From positions 1-64,000 of the forward strand of contig CAVQNF010000006.1 in assembly GCA_963713805.1 (NCBI GenBank): a DNA stretch of 64,000 nt, written 5' to 3'. Position 1 is the first letter of the stretch. Each line of letters opens with the position of its first letter. Below the pieces are notes generated by a model, which was given only the letters and a program-made list of their open reading frames with translations, did not search any database and had not been told where the DNA came from. Source of the DNA: GAS188 sp963713805. Lineage in GTDB: Bacteria > Pseudomonadota > Alphaproteobacteria > Rhizobiales > Beijerinckiaceae. Below are positions 56,989 through 64,000 of this stretch, one piece after another. Made by a program: the position numbers and the translations under genes.

Positions 56989-57211
56989 GGTGAGGGCTAC
57001 TTCTTTCGGCGCCCCGTCCGGCGATCGCCGGCCTTCCCGGAAAAACCGTGCTGGTCGATGCCGTTCGGGCACCCGGTTGACGCCGGGACGCATTAGCGCG
57101 AGCATGGGGTTGCAACTTGACGGTTGTGCCGAGCCGCCAGGCCCTCCCGCTCCGCTGGAGGGCCTGATCGATTCGAACCGCGCGCAACCCGGCTTGCCAA
57201 GGTCCTTCGAG

Positions 57212-58476
57212 ATGACCACGCCGAACCGATCGCAACATATCCGCCTCACCTCTCATCCCGAGCCGAGTGCGGTCGCGCCGCGCAGCCCGATCCGCTGGGG
57301 CGCGGCCACGGCCGCCGAGCGGGGCCCGCTCATCGGCACCACCACCCGCCCCTCCGATCGCAACGTGATCGGCGCGCACGGGGGCGCCTATGGTCTCTAC
57401 CGGGCGCTCGCCGTGTCGTCGGGGGCGCTCAACCCGCTCGCCAAGCCCGATCTCACCAACACCAGCCCCGCGGTCACCATCGGGCCGCATCCGCAATGGA
57501 GCAAGCCGGGAAAGATCGTGTCTCTCGATCCGTTCGGGCATGTGGCCCAGGACGTCTTTGCGCGCGAGATCGCCGAAGGCCTCGACATCCGGCCGACGAT
57601 CGCCGTCACCAAGGCGAGGCTCAACCTTCCGGAAATCTTCGGCGCGCTCGACGAGAAGCGCCTCCGGCCCGACCGCAAAATCTTGAAGAAGTCGGGCGAA
57701 ATCGCGGTCACCAAGGTGGCGATCGACCCGGTCTGGTATCTTGCCGGGCGTCGCCGAGCGCTTCGGGGTCGCCGAATCGAGGTTGCGCCGCACCTTGTTC
57801 GAGCAAACGGGCGGGATGTTTCCCGAGCTCGTGACGCGGCCGGACCTCTCCGTCTTCCTGCCGCCGATCGGCGGGACGACCCTTTATATCTTCGGCGAGA
57901 TCGAGGCTTTGACCGACAAGCGGCGCAGCCTCACCTGCCGCGTGCATGACGAGTGCAACGGCTCGGACGTTTTCGGCTCCGACATCTGCACCTGCCGTCC
58001 TTATCTCGTGCATGGCGTCGAGGAATGCGTGCGCGAGGCCCAGCGCGGCGGCGCCGGTCTCATCGTCTACAACCGCAAGGAAGGACGCGCGCTCGGCGAG
58101 GTGACCAAGTTCCTCGTCTACAATGCCCGCAAGCGCCAGAAAGGGCGGCGACACGGCGGCGACCTATTTCGAGCGCACCGAATGCGTCGCAGGCGTGCAG
58201 GACGCGCGCTTCCAGGAGCTGATGCCCGATGTGATCCACTGGCTCGGCATCACGCGCATCGATCGCTTCGTGTCGATGTCGAACATGAAATACGACGCCC
58301 TCGTCAAATCCGGCATCGAGATCGTCGAACGCGTGGCGATCCCGGACGGTCTCGTGCCGCAGGACGCATCGGTCGAGATCGAGGCGAAGAAGGCCGCGGG
58401 CTATTACGCGCCTTCCGGCGCGCGCCCGAGGAAGAAGCTCGTCGAGACCACCGGCCGGCCGTTGGAGCGCTTCTGA
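57212..58476 (+). CDS. GTP cyclohydrolase II family protein (URC1-like), frame broken
   Basis: About 421 residues. The N-terminal ~200 residues (AAERGPLIGTTTRPSDRNVI, GAHGGAYGLYRALAVSSGAL, PLAKPDLTNTSPAVTIGPHP, MVAQDVFAREIAEG-like) form an extension absent from ordinary RibA. The second half is the GTP cyclohydrolase II domain with the zinc cysteines in HDECNGSDVFGSDICTCRPY and GAGLIVYNRKEGRALGEVTK. The combination matches the URC1/RibA-like enzymes linked to pyrimidine (uracil) catabolism more than riboflavin synthesis, since no RibB partner is fused. +1 changes lie near 57750 and 58150. No other uracil-pathway gene is visible nearby. Confidence 0.82.
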
Positions 58477-58545
58477 AGCCCCGGCGTTCCCGGTCGCGGG
58501 TCTCGACTTGGCTTCGGCCGCCGCTCGAAGAGATGCGCCCGACCG

Positions 58546-58842
58546 CTAAAACGCCGACGGATAGAAGAAGCACTTGCTCGTCCCGCCCCAGCGCGACACC
58601 CAGATCGCATTGTCGGGAGAGGGCTGGACACGTTCGAACGGAATGAATTCGTTCGTGTCGACGAGGAGATAACCGCCCTTCTCCTGCCTCACCAGCGACG
58701 GGTCGAGCTCCTTGGTGTCGGACCCCGAGCAGCAAAGATTTCTTGTGATCGGATCGACACGACGCCCGTCCGACCAATAATCGTGAGCGCTGGCCGGGTG
58801 AGCCACCCCGAGCAGCAGTGCCGCAACCGCGAATAGGCGCAT
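58546..58842 (-). CDS. Small secreted protein of unknown function
   Basis: A 98-residue protein with signal peptide MRLFAVAALLLGVAHPASA. The mature part begins HDYWSDGRRVDPITRNLCCS and contains a CC pair, LVRQEKGGYLLVDTNEFIPF, DNAIWVSRWGGTSKCFF and a third Cys near the end. Such short Cys-containing exported proteins are common hypotheticals in Hyphomicrobiales. The frame is intact. It is transcribed toward the GTP cyclohydrolase II gene (convergent). Confidence 0.75.
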   Translation of the reverse strand: MRLFAVAALLLGVAHPASAHDYWSDGRRVDPITRNLCCSGSDTKELDPSLVRQEKGGYLLVDTNEFIPFERVQPSPDNAIWVSRWGGTSKCFFYPSAF

Positions 58843-59170
58843 GTTGGACCTCGCATCAATTGGCCGCCTCTACGCAGACGAATCAACGCGAACGCCGGAA
58901 TGATACTCCAGTGCAACGTCTTTCCCGGTGCGACTTTTGGTCTCGACCGAGGGTTGCGGTTGTCGAGGCGCCTCCGCCGCTGGCGGCCGGCGAAACCAAG
59001 CGAAACGCTTGTTCTTCGGCCAGACCGCCGCCTTCGCTTTGGCGCCGCAGCTCGCAGGTCCGGCGCATTCGCATCCGCTTGCGGCGCCAACGCCCGAACC
59101 GTTTGCGGCATGCTTGCTTCCGATGCGCCGGCATGCGTAGAAGCGGCCGCACACAAGGAATTGACGTCTC
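58843..59170. other. Divergent intergenic region (small secreted protein / argG)
   Basis: About 330 bp. Open frames exist on both strands, including a minus-strand frame of 100 codons rich in Ala, Gly and Cys. It overlaps the argG promoter zone and has no clear ribosome site, so I do not call it. The argG ribosome site is AAGGA at about 59156. Confidence 0.4.
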
Positions 59171-60404
<1,234 letters not shown>

Positions 60405-60443
60405 CGGAGCTGATGGATTTTGCCACAAGTGAAGGGCAAGGAG

Positions 60444-62580
60444 ATGGCGAGGACGAGCGGCGGCTACCGGATCGGTTTCGATATCGGAGGCACCTTCACC
60501 GACTTCATCCTTCTCGACGCGGCGCGCTCGCAGATCGAGCTCCACAAATGCCTGACGACGCCGCAGGACCCTTCGATCGGCGCCTTGCAAGGCCTCGGCG
60601 AGCTCCTCGCCCGCGCGCGTGTCGAGCTTTCCGAGGTCGAGGTGATCGTGCACGGCACGACGCTGGTCACCAATGCGCTGATCGAGCGACACGGTGCCTC
60701 GCTTGGCCTGATCACGACGGAGGGCTTTCGCGACATCCTCGAGATGGGCACCGAGCAGCGCTACGACATCTACGACCTGTTCCTGCGCTATCCCGAACCG
60801 CTGGTGCCGAGGCGGCGACGGCTCGAGGTCCGGGAGCGCATGGATCGTGACGGCAATATCGTCGAGCCGCTCGATCTCGAGGCGGTGCGGAGCGCGGCGC
60901 ACCGCCTGAAGGAACAGGGCGCCGAAGCCATCGCGGTCTGCTTCCTGCATTCGTATCGCAATCCCGCTCACGAACGGGCGGCGGGAGAGGCGATCCGGGC
61001 GCAGCATCGCGATATCGCGGTCTCGCTTTCCTCCGACGTCGTGGCCGAGCTCTGGGAATACCAGCGGCTCGTCACCACTTGCGCCAACGCTTTCGTGCAA
61101 CCGCTCATGGACCGTTACCTGCGGCGCCTCGAACGGGAGCTCTGGCAGCGCGGCTTTCGCGGCGCGCTTCATCTCATGCACTCGGCAGGTGGGCTGATGT
61201 CGCCCGAGGCCGCGAGAGCCTTTCCGATCCGGCTTCTGGAATCGGGCCCCGCGGGTGGCGGCCTCGCCACCGCCTTCTTCGGCGAGATCGCCGGCAAGAC
61301 GGATGTGATCAGCTTCGACATGGGTGGCACCACGGCGAAGGCGTGCCTCATCGAGGATGGGCGCTGCGCCGTCGCGGCCGAGATGGAGACGGCGCGCGTG
61401 CACCGCTTCAAGAAGGGCTCCGGCCTGCCGATCAAGGCGCCCGTCATCGACATGATCGAGATCGGGGCGGGCGGCGGCTCGATTGCCGCGCTCGACGAGG
61501 TGGGTTTGCTGCGCGTCGGCCCGCGTTCCGCAGGCGCGGAGCCGGGCCCCGCCTGCTACGGCCGCGGCGGCGCCGAGCCGACCGTGACGGACGCCAATCT
61601 GCTGCTCGGCTATTACGATCCGCGTTTCTTCCTCGGCGGCCGGATGGCGCTCGATCGCGAGGCCGCGGAACGCGCGCTCGCATCGCTCGGCGCCAAGCTT
61701 GGCCTTTCACCCCTCGAAACCGCCTCCGGCATCCATCGCACGGTCACCGAGAGCATGGCCGCGGCCGCGCGCATTCACATCGTCGAGAAGGGCAAGGATC
61801 CACGCCGCTACGCGATGGTCGGCTTTGGCGGGGCGGGCCCCGCCCATGCGGCGGGTGTGGCCCGCATTCTCGGCCTGCGAGAAGTGCTGATTCCACCCGC
61901 GTCCGGCGCTGCCTCCGCGCTCGGATTTTTGGCGGCGCCCCTTTCCTTCGAGCAGGTGCGCAGCCATCCCGTGCGGCTCGAGGCGCCGGGCGCGGCCGAG
62001 ACGATCGACGGGCTGCTCGGCGAGCTCGAGCAGGAAACGCGCGCGCGCCTCCTGGCCGCGGGTGTCGACGAGGACGAAATCGTCACGGAGCGCTCGGCCG
62101 ATATGCGGCTTCTCGGCCAGCTCCATGAGATCAACGTCGCGCTGCCGGTCGAAAGAATAACGCCGGCAAGCCTGCCCGAAATTCACGCCGCTTTCGCCAA
62201 GGCCTACGCCGAACGCTACACGAGCGTGCTCGAGGGCATGGAGGTGCAGCTCGTGTCGCTGCGCGTGCGCTGTCGCGGCAAGCTGCCCGAGCTCACGGTC
62301 GCGCGCGGCGATGCCGTCTTCGACCGGAGCGCCGCTCAAGGGGCGCCGCGCTGCGTGGTTCGGAGAAGGCTTCGTCGACACGCCCGTCTACGATCGCTAT
62401 GCGCTCGTGCCGGGCACCACGCTTCCCGGTCCTGCGATCATCGAGGAGCGGGAATCGACAACCGTCATTCCGCCGGGCGACGAGGTGACCGTCGACGCCT
62501 CCGGCAGCTTGCGGATCAGGGTCGCGGTCGCGGCAGTAGCGGCCGCGCGCATCACGCCCTCGACCTCGATCGCCGAGGCG
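60444..62580 (+). CDS. Hydantoinase/oxoprolinase A-type subunit (HyuA), frame broken
   Basis: About 710 residues. The ASKHA-type start GGYRIGFDIGGTFTDFILLD is the family hallmark, with VIVHGTTLVTNALIERHGAS, GLMSPEAARAFPIRLLESGP, DVISFDMGGTTAKACLIEDG, MVGFGGAGPAHAAGVARILG and PPASGAASALGFLAAPLSFE. The enzyme class uses ATP to open cyclic amides such as N-methylhydantoin or 5-oxoproline; the actual substrate is unknown. ATG 60444 was chosen because it directly precedes the conserved start; in-frame TTG/GTG codons lie 15-24 nt upstream. One +1 change occurs near 62335. No stop codon separates it from the B-type domain, so the end given is a domain boundary. Confidence 0.87.
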
Positions 62581-64000
62581 ATGGCGCTCATCGAGAGCGA
62601 CGCCGTGTCTCTCGAGATCATGTGGGCGCGGCTGATCACCGTGGTCGAGGAGATGTGGCACACGCATACGGCCGCACAGCCTTCTCGCTCATCGTCTCCG
62701 AGGCGCAGGATTTCGCCTGCGACCTGCTCGATCCGGAAGGCGAGAGCCTGGCGCATTCGCCGCGCGCCATGCCGGTGTTCAACCTCACCATGCCGCGGGC
62801 CGTGAAGGCGCTCCTGCGAGAAATTCCCGGCCGATACGCTAAAGCCCGGCGATGTGCTGGTGACCAACGATCCCTGGCTGTGCGCCGGCCATCTCTTCGA
62901 CATCGCCGTGGTCACGCCGGTATTTCGCGATGGCCGCATGGTCGCGCTCATGGGCACCGTCGGCCATGTCGGCGACATCGGCGGCACCAAGGACAGCTTG
63001 CGCGCGCGCGAGATCTATGACGAGGGGGTGCAGATCCCACCGATGATGCTCGTCCGTGCCGGCGTGCCGAACGAGGACCTCCTCACCCTCTTGGGCGAGA
63101 ACGTGCGCAAGCCCAAGGAAGTGCTCGGCGACATCTTCTCCTTCGTCTCGGCCAATCAGCTCGGTGCCGAACGGCTTTTGCGCTTCATGGACGATTACGG
63201 CATGCATGATTTGCGAGCGCTTGCAGCCGTCGTGCAAAATCGCGCCGAAGCCGCGATGCGGGAAGCCATTCGCGCTCTGCCGAACGATGTCTACCGGTCT
63301 GAAGCTTTCAACAACCCCTTGGGCACGAGGCTGAGCTATCCGTTGAAGCTCACGGTGCGTGACGACGAGATCGAGCTCGATTTCGAAGGCGCCCCGCCGC
63401 AGCAGCCGCAAGGAGGGCTGAACTGCACCTACAGCTACACGGCGGCCCATGCGACCTATCCCTTGAAATGCATGTTGAGCCCGCAAGTGCGCGGCAACGC
63501 CGGTTGCTACCGGCCCTTCACCGTGAAGGCGCCGGAAGGCTCGATCCTGAATTGCGAAAAGCCGGCGAGCGTGAACCTGCGCACGCGCACCGGCTGGTAT
63601 CTCGCTCCCAACATCTTCCGCGCCCTGGCACAGGCCGCGCCTTCCCAGGTGCAGGCGCAGACAGGGCTTCCGCATGCCGTCAGCATCTACGGCCGCGAGG
63701 CCAGCGGCCATGTCTACGCCGATCATTTCTTCATGGGCGGCGGCCAAGGCGCCTCGGCGCGGGGCGACGGAAAGTCGGCGCTCCTCTATCCCACCTCGGC
63801 CGCCAATACCTCGATCGAGCTGATGGAAAGCCGCGCGCCGGTGCTGGTGCTCGAAAAGACGCTCATCACCGACTTCGGGAGGGGCGGGCCGCGAACGCGG
63901 CGGGCTCGGCTCGCGCACCCGCATTCGCAAGCTTCACGACGACGGGTTGCCCACCCTCTTCTCCGTCTATCCCGAGGGCGTCGCGATCGCGCCCGAGGGC
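62581..64000 (+). CDS. Hydantoinase/oxoprolinase B-type subunit (HyuB), frame broken, 3' end outside window
   Basis: About 470 residues are visible. B-type sequence begins ALIESDAVSLEIMWARLITV and continues FSLIVSEAQDFACDLLDPEG, GDVLVTNDPWLCAGHLFDIA, MGTVGHVGDIGGTKDSLRAR, EIYDEGVQIPPMMLVRAGVP, GGLNCTYSYTAAHATYPLKC and HVYADHFFMGGGQGASARGD. It partners HyuA in ATP-dependent ring opening. Frame changes lie near 62670, 62830 and 63890. ATG 62581 has poor spacing from its GAGG, and the frame is continuous with HyuA, so the two may be fused as in 5-oxoprolinase. The C-terminal ~100 residues lie beyond the window. Confidence 0.83.

Overview
The window is GC-rich and reads as a chromosomal piece of a Hyphomicrobiales (Rhizobiales) alphaproteobacterium. 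Supporting this are an Omp2b/RopA-type porin N-terminus, an NDUFA12-type complex I subunit, a DUF2155 protein, a PleC/DivJ-style histidine kinase and an NAD-linked formate dehydrogenase of the Methylorubrum FDH1 type (NuoE-NuoF fusion beta subunit, NuoG-like alpha subunit). I see no phage, IS element, CRISPR array, rRNA or tRNA.

A technical point affects most entries. About half of the clear genes, including housekeeping genes such as guaB and argG, are interrupted by single-base frame changes. I count roughly 45-50; about seven look like 1-base losses and nearly all others are +1, usually with a neighbouring base duplicated. I treat these as probable assembly or sequencing errors and annotate each gene across them, giving approximate break positions.

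Layout. 1-4.2 kb: porin fragment, two small unassigned genes, DUF2155 protein, cupin and NDUFA12 protein. 4.6-12.3 kb: formate dehydrogenase and molybdenum-cofactor locus (fdhB, fdhA, DUF2478 NTPase, fdhD, mobA, tusA-like on the other strand, mobB). 12.3-14 kb: polysaccharide deacetylase and a GST. 14.1-34.3 kb: seventeen consecutive minus-strand genes with mostly tiny gaps or overlaps: AraC regulator, Liv-type ABC transporter (LivH, LivM-LivG fusion, LivF fused to a Tm-1-like domain), PEP-hydrolase-family protein, giant SPFH coiled-coil protein, two SRPBCC proteins, a molybdenum hydroxylase (FAD, 2Fe-2S and a Mo subunit split into two genes), MoxR ATPase, VWA protein, amidohydrolase, MBL-fold lactonase and an SMP-30/isochorismatase fusion. 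The binding protein livK is divergent at 34.6 kb. This looks like one uptake, oxidation and hydrolysis system for an unidentified small molecule and is the most novel part of the window.

36-40 kb: a secreted His/Gly-repeat protein, a small helical protein and a secreted VCBS-repeat protein. 40-44.6 kb: a ribose/xylose-type ABC importer. 45-64 kb: moeA, GST, histidine kinase, GGDEF cyclase, RsmB-like rRNA methyltransferase, MAPEG protein, guaB, a periplasmic protein, threonine dehydratase, a GTP cyclohydrolase II-like protein, a small secreted protein, argG and the start of a hydantoinase/oxoprolinase locus. The molybdenum genes at both ends (fdhD, mobA, mobB, tusA-like, moeA) could serve the formate dehydrogenase and partly the hydroxylase, but no MocA or XdhC homologue is visible.
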